A DNA stretch of 64,000 nucleotides from Geomicrobium sediminis (GCF_016908595.1 NZ_JAFBEC010000001.1:372001-436000); one strand, 5' to 3'. Positions 8,602 to 16,985 are shown, counted from the stretch's first letter. Notes: generated by a model not told the origin, from the letters alone. Translations and numbers: made by a program.

Positions 8602-8638
8602 AGGACAACCGCTTTTACACATGATATAATAGCGGTTG
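8602..8638 (+). promoter_or_regulatory. promoter with inverted repeat around the -10 box
   Basis: A consensus TATAAT sits at 8625-8630, with a poor -35 (AGGACA, 8602-8607, 17-base spacer). An exact inverted repeat CAACCGCT (8606-8613) and AGCGGTTG (8631-8638) flanks the spacer and -10 box. The geometry suits a dimeric repressor or activator site. It lies about 30 bases before the VTC gene. Confidence 0.55.
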
Positions 8639-8667
8639 AATCGTTATTTTGAGGTGGTGAACACAGG

Positions 8668-9435
8668 TTGGAAGCTTTAGAAATATTCCAGCGCTATGAA
8701 CTGAAATATTTAATCCCCTACTCCACTTACAAGGAAATTACTTCCCTATTACAAAAACGCATGAAGTTCGACCCTTATGGAGATGAACAAGGTTGTTATA
8801 ACATCGTTAGCCTTTATTTTGATTCTGACGATGACAAAATATACAATGAAACTCGCAATAATTTGAACTTCAGACAGAAACTTCGTTTAAGGGTTTATGG
8901 GGACTCTGATTTAAACAGCACTTCATTCTTAGAAATTAAACAAAAGTACAATCGAGTGGTAAACAAACGACGTACGTTAATTACACTTAAAGATGCGTAT
9001 GATTATCTTTACAATAACGCTAACAATCGCGCAAACTACAACGTTTCTAATCCGCAAATCTTAGGTGAGGTTTCAGCATTTAGCTCATTATATGAACTAA
9101 AACCTTCTGTTGTCGTCAGTTACGACCGTCAAGCATTAGCAGGTATAGATGAACCCGATCTACGTGTAACGTTTGACTTTAATTTAATGACGCGCAGCGA
9201 CAACCTTCAAATTGAAGATGGACCTGATGGCGATTTGTTTGTAGATCCGAATATGGTCATTATGGAAGTAAAAGTTTCTAATAGTGTGCCGTTTTGGTTA
9301 TCTCGTATGTTAAGTGATTACGAATGTGAGCGTAAATCCGTATCGAAGTTTTGCACATGTATTGATATTTCGAACGGTTTAATGAAACCGTACACTCGTA
9401 ACCCAGTTGTTGAACCTGCGGGCACCTTGCTATAG
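8668..9435 (+). CDS. VTC-domain (polyphosphate polymerase-like) protein
   Basis: The TTG start follows GAGGTGGTGA. The 255-residue protein matches the VTC domain: FQRYELKYLI at the N terminus, YFDSDDDKIYNE, FRQKLRLRVYG, FLEIKQKYNRVVNKRRTLI and late IMEVKVSNSVPFWLS. The alternating basic residues (ELK, KLRLR, KQKYNR..KRR) would form the phosphate-lined tunnel of a triphosphate-tunnel fold, with the acidic residues of LEIK and MEVK as metal ligands. In yeast Vtc4 this domain makes polyphosphate from ATP. Bacterial stand-alone copies are usually paired, as here, with a DUF4956 membrane protein 55 bases downstream. The actual product here is not established. Confidence 0.85.
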   Translation: MEALEIFQRYELKYLIPYSTYKEITSLLQKRMKFDPYGDEQGCYNIVSLYFDSDDDKIYNETRNNLNFRQKLRLRVYGDSDLNSTSFLEIKQKYNRVVNKRRTLITLKDAYDYLYNNANNRANYNVSNPQILGEVSAFSSLYELKPSVVVSYDRQALAGIDEPDLRVTFDFNLMTRSDNLQIEDGPDGDLFVDPNMVIMEVKVSNSVPFWLSRMLSDYECERKSVSKFCTCIDISNGLMKPYTRNPVVEPAGTLL

Positions 9436-9490
9436 TAAGGTCCCTAGGTTCTAAGAATGAAAATCTTCAAACTGATCAAGGAGAATTTGA

Positions 9491-10180
9491 ATGGATAGTT
9501 TCCTACAAGAACTACGTAACTTAACCGACATGACGACTCAGTCATCGATTATCGATGGGTTTATGGCCATCTCTCTTACTTTTGTTCTTTCAATGATCAT
9601 TACCTTCTTATACCAGAAAACACATAAAGGCGCACGCTATGCTCAGTCATTTATACATACGATTGTCATCATGTCTATCGTTGTTTCAATTATCATGATT
9701 GTAATTGGCAATAACATTGCTGTTGCCTTCGGTTTAGTCGGGGCATTTTCAATTATTCGTTTTCGTTCAGCGATGAGCGATCCGAAAGACATTGCCTTTA
9801 TATTCTTTGGTATGGCTACTGGTATTGCTTCAGGTCTTGGGTTTTACTTACTCGCAGTACTTTTCACAATTACTTTATCAATCATTATTTACTTCTTATA
9901 TATGATTGATTACGGTGGTGGACAATCTGTACAGAAGCGTATGAGAATTACAATTCCAGAGAACATGCATTATGAGAATGTATTTGATGAAACATTTGAT
10001 ACGTATTTGCATGAACATAAGTTAATGACTGTCGAAACGACAAACTTAGGAACGATGTATCAGCTCACTTACATGATAACACCGAAAGACAACACGTCTG
10101 ATAAAGACATCATTGACTCGATTCGCCAATTAAATGCGAACTTAAAAGTTTCCATTGGTATGGCAAATCCTGATTATTAA
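9491..10180 (+). CDS. DUF4956 membrane protein
   Basis: The 229-residue protein has about four membrane segments in residues 20-140 and a soluble C-terminal domain of about 85 residues. The diagnostic stretch is VAFGLVGAFSIIRFRSAMSDPKD near residues 80-100. DUF4956 proteins commonly sit beside VTC-domain proteins; the pair may couple polymer synthesis to the membrane. The ATG follows AAGGAG. No other gene shares the operon: a terminator follows at once. The function is not known; a role as membrane anchor or channel for the VTC product is inference. Confidence 0.83.
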   Translation: MDSFLQELRNLTDMTTQSSIIDGFMAISLTFVLSMIITFLYQKTHKGARYAQSFIHTIVIMSIVVSIIMIVIGNNIAVAFGLVGAFSIIRFRSAMSDPKDIAFIFFGMATGIASGLGFYLLAVLFTITLSIIIYFLYMIDYGGGQSVQKRMRITIPENMHYENVFDETFDTYLHEHKLMTVETTNLGTMYQLTYMITPKDNTSDKDIIDSIRQLNANLKVSIGMANPDY

Positions 10181-10217
10181 AAACCGAAGCCGTATTTACG
10201 GCTCCGGTTTTTTTATA
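10181..10217. terminator. bidirectional terminator between DUF4956 gene and galU
   Basis: AAACCGAAGCCG (10181-10192) pairs with CGGCTCCGGTTT (10199-10210) with one mismatch, followed by TTTTTTT to the right and A-rich sequence to the left, so it can serve both convergent genes. Confidence 0.85.
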
Positions 10218-11073
10218 ATTTTAGGCCACGTAAGTAGTCCTTAAGGTCCTCGCGATAGTCCTCTCGCTCTAAAGCAAAATCAATGGTCGCTTGTAAAAAC
10301 CCTAATTTATCACCAACATCATAACGTTTGCCATCGAATTGGTAAGCAAGAACTTCTTGAATTTTGACGAGTTCTCGAATTGCATCCGTTAATTGAATTT
10401 CATTTCCTGCACCTGGGGCGATGGTATCTAGAATCGGCATAATCTCCGGTGTTAACACGTAACGTCCCATAATTGCCATGTTTGATGGTGCTTCTTCTAC
10501 TTTTGGCTTTTCCACAAGATCTGTCACATTCACAACTTCTCCTGATTCTTGTGACGAAACAATTCCGTAACTAGAAACTTTATGGTCAGGCACTTGTTGA
10601 ACACCTAAGACCGAGCGCTCTTGTTCTTCATAGATTTCCATCAATTGCTGTAAACAAGGCGTGTTGGAACGGACAATGTCGTCTCCGAGCATGACAGCAA
10701 ATGGTTCATCACCAATAAATGTTCGAGCGCAAGCAATGGCATGTCCAAGCCCTCTAGGTTCCTTTTGTCTGACGTAGTGAATTGAAGCCATGTTTGAGAT
10801 CTTCTTCACTTCTTCAAGTCGATCGTACTTCCCCGTACGCTCTAACGTTTGTTCCAATTCATATGAAACATCAAAATGATCTTCAATTGCACGTTTTCCA
10901 CGTCCACTAATAATTAAGATATCCTCTATACCAGATTCAATCGCCTCTTCTACTATGTACTGAATCGTTGGTTTGTCAACAACAGGGAGCATTTCTTTCG
11001 GTAAAGCTTTCGTAGCTGGTAAAAATCGAGTACCGAGTCCAGCCGCTGGAATGACTGCCTTTTTAACTTTCAT
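10213..11073 (-). CDS. galU: UTP-glucose-1-phosphate uridylyltransferase
   Basis: The enzyme makes UDP-glucose from UTP and glucose-1-phosphate. The 286-residue length fits the GalU/GtaB family. Visible motifs are AAGLGTRFLPATKALPKEML at residues 10-29 (nucleotide binding), VDKPTIQYIVEEA, REPRGLGHAIACA, VMLGDDIV, DLVEKPKVEEAPS and KRYDVGDKLGFLQA near the C terminus. The start has AAGGAGAAG 7 bases upstream. It is a single-gene unit converging on the VTC/DUF4956 operon, and it supplies the substrate of the Ugd encoded about 6 kb to the left, as well as glucosyl donors for wall polymers and glycolipids. Confidence 0.96.
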   Translation of the reverse strand: MKVKKAVIPAAGLGTRFLPATKALPKEMLPVVDKPTIQYIVEEAIESGIEDILIISGRGKRAIEDHFDVSYELEQTLERTGKYDRLEEVKKISNMASIHYVRQKEPRGLGHAIACARTFIGDEPFAVMLGDDIVRSNTPCLQQLMEIYEEQERSVLGVQQVPDHKVSSYGIVSSQESGEVVNVTDLVEKPKVEEAPSNMAIMGRYVLTPEIMPILDTIAPGAGNEIQLTDAIRELVKIQEVLAYQFDGKRYDVGDKLGFLQATIDFALEREDYREDLKDYLRGLKL

Positions 11074-11287
11074 TGATCTTCTCCTTCCACACGTGAAGCA
11101 TGTATGAACAGTATAGCACAGCGAACTTACTAGAAAAATTATGGAGTGTAAAAATCATTTTGTCGAAATATTTTACAATAATACAAATAATAGTGATAGT
11201 ATAACTACAGGTCTTATGCTACATTAAGAATACAGCAGAAAGGAGGATCTAGAACCATAACTAGAAATGAATTGGAGGTATGCCGTA

Positions 11288-11665
11288 TTGAATCAAGTAT
11301 CACTCATTGGCAGGATGACAAAGGATCCTAATTTACAAGTAACACATGCAGGCGTGCCCTATGTAAAACTCTCTCTAGCGATTCAAAGACGCTACCGAAA
11401 TGCAAAAGGAGAGTTTGATGTTGATTTTGTGCCTTGTACAGTTTGGCGTAAGCAAGCAGAATCAACCGCCCATTATTGCCACAAAGGAGCGCTCATAGCA
11501 GTCATCGGTAGAATACAGACTCGCAATTACGTCAATGAAGACGGTGAACGAGTGTTTATTACAGAGATCATCGGTGATGACGTAAGATTCCTCAAGTTAA
11601 AGTATGATGATTCTACTGGACACACAAAGCCCGTCAACCCTTCAGAAATAATCACCTCAACGTAA
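11288..11665 (+). CDS. ssbB: single-stranded DNA-binding protein, SsbB type
   Basis: I start the gene at the TTG at 11288 (GGAGG at 11274-11278), giving NQVSLIGRMTKDPNLQVT at the N terminus as in other SSBs; the ATG at 11267 is too far from any ribosome binding site. The ~125-residue OB-fold protein has FVPCTVWRKQAESTAHYC, KGALIAVIGRIQTRNY and EIIGDDVRFLKLK. It lacks the long Gln/Gly/Pro linker and the acidic DDDIPF-like tail of essential SsbA, so it resembles the short SsbB (YwpH) that protects incoming DNA in competence. It stands alone, with an A+T-rich upstream region. Confidence 0.85.
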   Translation: MNQVSLIGRMTKDPNLQVTHAGVPYVKLSLAIQRRYRNAKGEFDVDFVPCTVWRKQAESTAHYCHKGALIAVIGRIQTRNYVNEDGERVFITEIIGDDVRFLKLKYDDSTGHTKPVNPSEIITST

Positions 11666-11779
11666 CTTTTTTTACCTTTTATAGCGTACACCACTACTAC
11701 CATTTCTAAAAGCAACCTATTTTTCCCAAGTCGACTCTCTCAGTCGTTGTATTTCCCTCTAACTATACACCCAAATGAA

Positions 11780-11818
11780 TAAACCCCGTTCCATCCAAAT
11801 TTAGGAGCGGGGCTCTTT
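11780..11818 (-). terminator. terminator overlapping the 3' end of the AraC-type regulator gene
   Basis: CCCCGTTCC (11784-11792) pairs with GGAGCGGGG (11804-11812) with one mismatch. The stop codon of the leftward gene (11801-11803) lies in the hairpin, and TTTATTCATT follows on that strand. Confidence 0.65.
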
Positions 11819-13294
11819 ATGTTCATCTCGGTATGCTCTCGGAGATAAACCTGTCTTGTCTTTAAATTGTCGACTAAAGTAATTTGGATCACGATATCCT
11901 ACATCATACGCAAGTTGTTTTACAGATTGCCTGGTCATCGTTAACTTCTTCTTAGCAGCATCTAATCGAAAATCTCTCAACACTTGACGGAACGTTCCTT
12001 GCTCATGTTGAACGAATAATTGTCCTAAATAGGATGGATTTCGATCAACATAGTCCGCAACATCCTTTAAGGTGAGCAACGGATTGTTATATTGGGACTT
12101 CATATAGTGAAGCGCAGATTTGACAATTTCAACACTAATGGTCGTCTTTTCATTTGCTTGTAACTGTACGATCATTTGAAATGCTTCTGTGAGTATCGAT
12201 AAAATTTGCTCTGCATGATCGACGTGACCTATTTCTTGCACTTTTGTAGCTAATTGAACGCCTGTTTCTCCGTCCTTTGTAATCGATGAATCTAATTCAT
12301 AGTATAAAAATTCAATACAGACCGCTGTCCGCTTTTTCGTAAATAATAAACTGCGACCTTCTTCTTCATACGTATAAAGCCATTCTTTACACCACTCGAT
12401 AAAACTAAATTCATCTCGATGTTGAATAAATGAAAGTAGAAGACGATGATCTTCAATCGTAAGAAAAGGGAAATCAAAGCGTTGGTCGCTTTTTGATTGG
12501 TTTGCAAATAACACTTTTCCTTCACCGCTAAAGTATGTTTGCAAGTTTATTCGTTGGCATGACAAGTATCCTTGATGATAGGTGTTTTTGCCCGTTGAAA
12601 CGAAATAACTGACAACGAGTGGGTTATGATCATAATACGGCCATGCGTTCAGACATTCATTCGGTAGATTGTACGTTTTCGTTGATTGTTGATCAATAAT
12701 TACGAATACGCTATCTTCCGTACATGTAATCGTGTGAGTGAACGGCTGTAAAGCACTCAACTGCAATACATATTCAATGAGTGACACAGTCTCTCGATTA
12801 CGCGTTCGAAACATCAGCATACTAAATTCGAGTTCGCTTTGTATCTCTTTGCCATAAATTTGTTGCAATACTCGCTCTCGTTTTGAAAGTGATGGCAGTT
12901 GAGAACTCGTTTGTAACCTATGTGAGTTCCACTTCGTTACTGTGGAAACGGCACGCTTTAAATCATCTGCTTGAACAGGTTTACGAAGTAATGCCTTGGC
13001 TCCAATTTCAACCGCACACTTTCCTGCCTCGAAATTGGCCTTTGAAGCTACTGCGATGATTGTACCTTGAAAACGAGCGATCGCACTTGCGAGATCTTCA
13101 TGATCTTCGGATGCAATCATATCTAACTCTATAATCACAATATCCGCTTCATTTTGGGCTAACATCACAACGGTCTCATCATAAGTCGTCGTAAAATTGC
13201 GCACAAAATGTTGGTCATCCATGGTTTCAATGACCCATTTCATTCCAATTCGGTCATTTTGATCTCGATCCGCAACGACAAACTGGGTGCTCAC
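11801..13294 (-). CDS. AraC/YesN-type regulator with altered receiver domain
   Basis: I favour the GTG at 13294 (AAAAGG upstream); the ATG at 13318 has no ribosome binding site. The ~497-residue protein has an N-terminal CheY-like domain (residues 1-125), a long middle region of ~260 residues without a recognised domain, and a C-terminal AraC double HTH (TLKDVADYVDRNPSYLGQLF and VKQLAYDVGYRDPNYFSRQF). In the receiver the phosphoacceptor position reads IVIIELDM, with Glu where IxxDxxMP proteins have Asp, while the conserved Lys survives in LLRKPV. That suggests it is not phosphorylated in the usual way. No sensor kinase gene is adjacent, and its targets are unknown. Confidence 0.82.
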   Translation of the reverse strand: MSTQFVVADRDQNDRIGMKWVIETMDDQHFVRNFTTTYDETVVMLAQNEADIVIIELDMIASEDHEDLASAIARFQGTIIAVASKANFEAGKCAVEIGAKALLRKPVQADDLKRAVSTVTKWNSHRLQTSSQLPSLSKRERVLQQIYGKEIQSELEFSMLMFRTRNRETVSLIEYVLQLSALQPFTHTITCTEDSVFVIIDQQSTKTYNLPNECLNAWPYYDHNPLVVSYFVSTGKNTYHQGYLSCQRINLQTYFSGEGKVLFANQSKSDQRFDFPFLTIEDHRLLLSFIQHRDEFSFIEWCKEWLYTYEEEGRSLLFTKKRTAVCIEFLYYELDSSITKDGETGVQLATKVQEIGHVDHAEQILSILTEAFQMIVQLQANEKTTISVEIVKSALHYMKSQYNNPLLTLKDVADYVDRNPSYLGQLFVQHEQGTFRQVLRDFRLDAAKKKLTMTRQSVKQLAYDVGYRDPNYFSRQFKDKTGLSPRAYRDEHKEPRS

Positions 13295-13509
13295 AATTAT
13301 CAATTCCTTTTCTACCATGTGTGTTTACTTATACTTTTATTGCTACTAATTTACCATTATTATCTAACTAGTTCAATAGATTTGATGCAGGTCATAGCTC
13401 TATATTATAGATTTTATCATTAATACATCCTGAAAAATGACCGTTATTCAAATAAATGGAGCTCATAACTAGATTAAAGACCTATTTCTAGGAATTCAAA
13501 ATTATCTTT

Positions 13510-13541
13510 CACTATGTATGAATATTCCTTACACTATGTAT
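13510..13541 (+). promoter_or_regulatory. direct repeat with LytTR-operator geometry
   Basis: CACTATGTAT occurs exactly at 13510-13519 and 13532-13541, a 22-base period. LytTR proteins bind two ~9-10-base direct repeats about two helical turns apart. The site is ~110 bases upstream of a LytTR gene. A longer-range inverted pair (CTTATGTC at ~13568, GACATAAG at ~13612) lies between the repeats and the gene. The rest of the ~335-base gap shows no gene. Confidence 0.5.
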
Positions 13542-13653
13542 AGACATCTAATACATCAATTTCGACCACTTATGTCCTCTAGATGATCTTTCAGTCATGT
13601 ACATAACGTTCGACATAAGATAGATGCGAAAATACTAAGAGGTGATCGACCAT

Positions 13654-14109
13654 ATGCGCATCGAGCTAGACTTAAATTCTAAACACAATGATACGAGTGT
13701 GACGATTCATGCGAAAGAATGGTCCAATCAAGTCGAATCATTTATAAAGCATGTGCATGCCTATCAAGAACCAACGACACAACGAAGAATTATTGCTGAG
13801 ACCGATGATTCCTCAATTGTTCTTGAACCAAAAACAATTGACTATATTGTTGCAGAAGAACGGAAAGTGTTTGCAGTATTTGCAGGGGAACGTGCGGAAA
13901 TTAAACAGAAACTTTATGAACTTGAAGAGCAGCTCGCCTCGCACCAGTTCATACGATTTTCAAAGTCCGTTCTTGGAAACTTAAATCAAATTGAACGCTT
14001 CGAAGTCTCTTTTAACGGAAATCTCTGTGTGTTTTTTAAGTCCGGAGAAAAAGAGTATGTATCACGCAAATATGTAAAGCCACTACGTCAGAAATTGTTG
14101 GAAGGATGA
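13654..14109 (+). CDS. LytTR-family DNA-binding regulator
   Basis: The ATG at 13654 is preceded by AGAGGTGAT at ~9 bases; a GTG at 13642 lies inside that site. The 151-residue protein has a short N-terminal region and a C-terminal LytTR domain: TIDYIVAEERKVFAVFAG, then a helix, then FIRFSKSVLGNLNQIERFEVSFNGNLCVFF and SRKYVKPLRQKL. It has no receiver domain. Such stand-alone LytTR proteins are usually encoded with a small DUF3021 membrane protein, which follows after 4 bases, and the membrane partner typically restrains the regulator. Autoregulation through the upstream direct repeat is likely. Confidence 0.87.
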   Translation: MRIELDLNSKHNDTSVTIHAKEWSNQVESFIKHVHAYQEPTTQRRIIAETDDSSIVLEPKTIDYIVAEERKVFAVFAGERAEIKQKLYELEEQLASHQFIRFSKSVLGNLNQIERFEVSFNGNLCVFFKSGEKEYVSRKYVKPLRQKLLEG

Positions 14110-14113
14110 CGCT

Positions 14114-14524
14114 ATGATTCGTGAATTATTCTTTAGAATACTAGCAGGGATTGCAGCTGGTGGATTTATTATGTTTATTGCTTTAACAATTCTCATGATA
14201 AATGATATTAATCCAAGTTCTCATTACCTTTGGACGCAAATGCTTGGCAGCATATTAATGGGCATTTACTTCGCAATCTCTGCACTTATCTTTGAAAATG
14301 ACTCGATGAGCTTATTATTGGCTACGGCAATTCACTATGCTCTGTCCATTGTCGTTTGGTTTACGATTGCTTATGCTGTAGGTTGGTTTCCATTTAGCAC
14401 GACAGCCGTCGCGATTGCAATTAGTACATTTACAATCCTCTATTGTATTCATTGGTTTTGTTTCTACTTATACTACAAACGAATGGAAAACAAACTCAAT
14501 CAATCATTAAAGAAGCAAGGGTAA
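14114..14524 (+). CDS. DUF3021 membrane protein, partner of LytTR regulator
   Basis: The 136-residue protein has four hydrophobic segments: about residues 8-30, 40-62, 70-92 and 97-120, then a basic cytoplasmic tail (KRMENKLNQSLKKQG). The phrase ITAYAVGWFP-like segment WFTIAYAVGWFPFS in the third helix is typical of DUF3021. In LytTR regulatory systems the membrane protein acts as inhibitor or sensor for the DNA-binding partner. The gene follows the LytTR gene by 4 bases with GAAGGATG as its ribosome binding site, so the two form a bicistronic unit ended by a terminator. Confidence 0.85.
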   Translation: MIRELFFRILAGIAAGGFIMFIALTILMINDINPSSHYLWTQMLGSILMGIYFAISALIFENDSMSLLLATAIHYALSIVVWFTIAYAVGWFPFSTTAVAIAISTFTILYCIHWFCFYLYYKRMENKLNQSLKKQG

Positions 14525-14555
14525 GTTAATCACGCCTACCCTTGCTTCTTTCTTT
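14511..14555. terminator. terminator after LytTR/DUF3021 operon
   Basis: AGAAGCAAGGGTA (14511-14523) pairs perfectly with TACCCTTGCTTCT (14537-14549), followed by TTCTTTTATTTT. It overlaps the last codons of the DUF3021 gene and may also serve the convergent hydrolase gene. Confidence 0.85.
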
Positions 14556-15502
14556 TATTTTCCTGCTTTCACTTCAATAAAACGAGCTTGAAGAGCTCGT
14601 CCTGCTTCTGTTAGTGCCTCTGCACCTTGCGGGACAAGATTTGCCATACTGATGAATCCATGGACCATCCCTTTATAATCAATATACGTAACCTCATTGC
14701 CCGCTTGTTTCAATCGAGTAGCATACGCCTCACCTTGATCTCGAAGCGGGTCATACTCTGCTGTGATAATATGCGCTGGCGGTAACCCCATCACGTCTTC
14801 ACGTACCATTGGAGAAGCAAGTGGATTAAACTTATCCTCTTTCTGACTCAAATAGTGCTTACGGAAATAACTCATTGCCTCTCCCGTTAAGAACAAGCCT
14901 TCCTTGTTCTTCTCATCAGATGGATACTTTTTTGTAAAATCAACCGATGGATAGATTAGCAATTGATACACCGGTAACGGCTCGTTTCTTTCTTTTAACA
15001 AATGTGTGACCACTGCTGCTAGATTGCCACCAGCACTGTCTCCACCAACGGCAACTCTCTCTTTGTCGATGCCAAGGACCTCTGCTTGCTCTCTGACCCA
15101 ATGGACGGCATTGTAACAATCATAAACTGCAGCAGGAAACGGATATTCTGGAGCAAGCCGGTACTCCACTGAAATAACGGTCGACTGACTTGCATTTGCA
15201 ATTCGACGACATACTGGGTCGTGGGAATCTAAATCACCAAGCACCCAGCCCCCACCATGAAAGTAAAGGAGTATAGGTTGAGGGGTTGTACCTTCTGGTT
15301 GATAAATTCGCACTGGAATCGTGTACCCTTCACTTTCAAAAGACAAGTTCTCTACTCGGTTTACCTCTTCAACGACTTGACCGTCATCAGTGCCAATTCT
15401 TCGGTTCACTCTAGCCTCTTCTGGACTTAACGTTTCTAGTCCTGGTAAACCTTGTTTCTCCATCTCCGCCAAAATCGCTTTTACGGTAGGATCTAATGCC
15501 AT
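14555..15502 (-). CDS. alpha/beta hydrolase, hormone-sensitive-lipase-like esterase
   Basis: The 315-residue enzyme has the HSL-family oxyanion motif YFHGGGWVLGD (near residue 80), the nucleophile elbow GGDSAGGNLAA (Ser near 155), the acid in AEYDPLRDQGEAY and the His in GMVHGFISM. It should hydrolyse short-chain carboxyl esters in the cytoplasm. The start is the ATG at 15502, 8 bases after GAGGAG; the GTG at 15511 is less well placed. It has no signal peptide. It lies downstream of the aminotransferase gene on the same strand but separated from it by a strong terminator, so it is probably transcribed on its own. Confidence 0.9.
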   Translation of the reverse strand: MALDPTVKAILAEMEKQGLPGLETLSPEEARVNRRIGTDDGQVVEEVNRVENLSFESEGYTIPVRIYQPEGTTPQPILLYFHGGGWVLGDLDSHDPVCRRIANASQSTVISVEYRLAPEYPFPAAVYDCYNAVHWVREQAEVLGIDKERVAVGGDSAGGNLAAVVTHLLKERNEPLPVYQLLIYPSVDFTKKYPSDEKNKEGLFLTGEAMSYFRKHYLSQKEDKFNPLASPMVREDVMGLPPAHIITAEYDPLRDQGEAYATRLKQAGNEVTYIDYKGMVHGFISMANLVPQGAEALTEAGRALQARFIEVKAGK

Positions 15503-15585
15503 CACAATCACTCCTCACTTATTTTATACTTAATATTCTAAATTTTCTTTGTTAAAAAATCTATCATTATTTGTAGCTCAATCAA

Positions 15586-15623
15586 AAAAGGAATGCTGTG
15601 ACTATGACCACAGCATTCCTTTT
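15586..15623 (-). terminator. terminator after aminotransferase gene
   Basis: AAAAGGAATGCTGTG (15586-15600) pairs with CACAGCATTCCTTTT (15609-15623), followed by TTGATT on the leftward strand, just past the aminotransferase stop codon. Confidence 0.85.
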
Positions 15624-15626
15624 ACC

Positions 15627-16985
15627 TTACTCTATTGAAAAGACTTGTTTTAACGTGGTAGCAATAAAATTAACATCTTCATCTGTAATGGATAGTGGTG
15701 GTGAAAGCGCAATAACATTTTGATAGCCACTCACCGTGTCAGAGTTCTTACCGACAATTAATCCTTTTTGTTTGCAACGCTTCATCAAATCAGCGATCAC
15801 TTCAGGTGCCGCTGGCACTTTCGTTTTCTTATCTTCGACAAGCTCAATACCGAGCAACAAGCCTTTTTGTCTAATGTCACCGACGAGTGGGTGACGTAAA
15901 AGGGGCTCTAATTGAGTTCGCAACTTCGTTCCTTGTACGTTTGATTGTTCAACGAGTGATTCTTTTTCCATAATTTCAAGGTTTTTAATCGCAACCTCAC
16001 AAGCAGCTGGATGCCCACCAAACGTATTCACATGCCTGAAATGATCATTTTCTCCAGTTTCTTTAAATACTTCAAATAAATAAGGCTTCATTGCGGTTGC
16101 CGATAACGGTAAATACGCACTCGTAATTCCTTTAGCCATCGTTACGATGTCTGGAGAAATGTCGTAATGTTGAAAAGTGAATGGCTTACCCGTACGTCCA
16201 AAGCCACAAATCACTTCATCAATAATGAGCAATACGCCATACTTCTTACAAATGATTTCAACTTCCTTTAAATAAGACGGATGTGGCATAAGTACGCCAC
16301 CACCTGTAATAATCGGTTCCATAATAACTGCTGCAACTGTTTCTGGTCTTTCCCAACGAATGGTTTGTTCAATTTCATTGGCGCAATGCTTGCTCCAACT
16401 TTCTTCAGTATGCTCCTCAGGCACACGGTAGGAATCAGGTGCCGTTACATGAGTAAATCCAGGAACGAGGGGCTCATACCGATACTTGCGTTGCGGTTGG
16501 CCCGTAGCTGACAATGCCCCAAGCGTTGTTCCGTGATAAGCACGGTATCTTGAGATGACTTTATAACGTCCTTGATCACCATTTTGGTAATGATATTGAC
16601 GAGCGATCTTAAACGCGGTTTCATTTGCTTCTGATCCACTATTCGAGAACGAAAAGCGGTACTCCTCTCCAAGCCATTTATTTAATTGATCTGCAAGACG
16701 AATTGCCGGCAGATGACTTTGTGTCAGTGGATAAAAAGGCATTTTCTTTAATTGCTCATAGGCCGCCTCAGCGAGTTCCGTTCTTCCATAGCCCGCATTT
16801 ACACACCACAATCCAGCCATCGCATCTAAAAAGCGGTTCCCATCAAGGTCTTCGATCCAGGCTCCTTTTGCTTTATCAACAATCATCGCTCCGCTATTCT
16901 CTTGATAAGGAGTCATATGATGCCAAAGCAAACGACGATCTTTCTCGACCATTTCCTCATTTGACACGATTGTTTTGTCACTCAT
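15627..16985 (-). CDS. class III (omega-amino acid) aminotransferase
   Basis: The start is the ATG at 16985, after GGAGG; the upstream frame lacks support. The 452-residue PLP enzyme shows GLWCVNAGYG near residue 65, FSNSGSEANETAFKIARQY (PLP phosphate region), RAYHGTTLGALSATG, IIDEVICGFGRTGK (Asp contacting the pyridine N) and MAKGITSAYLPLSA (Schiff-base Lys). It belongs to the group that uses pyruvate to accept amino groups from omega-amino acids or amines such as beta-alanine or taurine. The substrate cannot be assigned. A PucR regulator gene diverges from it, so the aminotransferase is likely the PucR target. Confidence 0.9.
   Translation of the reverse strand: MSDKTIVSNEEMVEKDRRLLWHHMTPYQENSGAMIVDKAKGAWIEDLDGNRFLDAMAGLWCVNAGYGRTELAEAAYEQLKKMPFYPLTQSHLPAIRLADQLNKWLGEEYRFSFSNSGSEANETAFKIARQYHYQNGDQGRYKVISRYRAYHGTTLGALSATGQPQRKYRYEPLVPGFTHVTAPDSYRVPEEHTEESWSKHCANEIEQTIRWERPETVAAVIMEPIITGGGVLMPHPSYLKEVEIICKKYGVLLIIDEVICGFGRTGKPFTFQHYDISPDIVTMAKGITSAYLPLSATAMKPYLFEVFKETGENDHFRHVNTFGGHPAACEVAIKNLEIMEKESLVEQSNVQGTKLRTQLEPLLRHPLVGDIRQKGLLLGIELVEDKKTKVPAAPEVIADLMKRCKQKGLIVGKNSDTVSGYQNVIALSPPLSITDEDVNFIATTLKQVFSIE

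Noticed and set aside
8668-10180. Biofilm/spore-coat CotH-VTC-DUF4956 locus
   Set aside because: No CotH kinase or coat-like gene is adjacent; only the VTC and DUF4956 genes are supported.
11144-11180. ComK-box-like AAAA…TTTT pairs upstream of ssbB
   Set aside because: The spacers do not match the ComK consensus (AAAA-N5-TTTT twice) and A+T-rich DNA makes chance matches likely.
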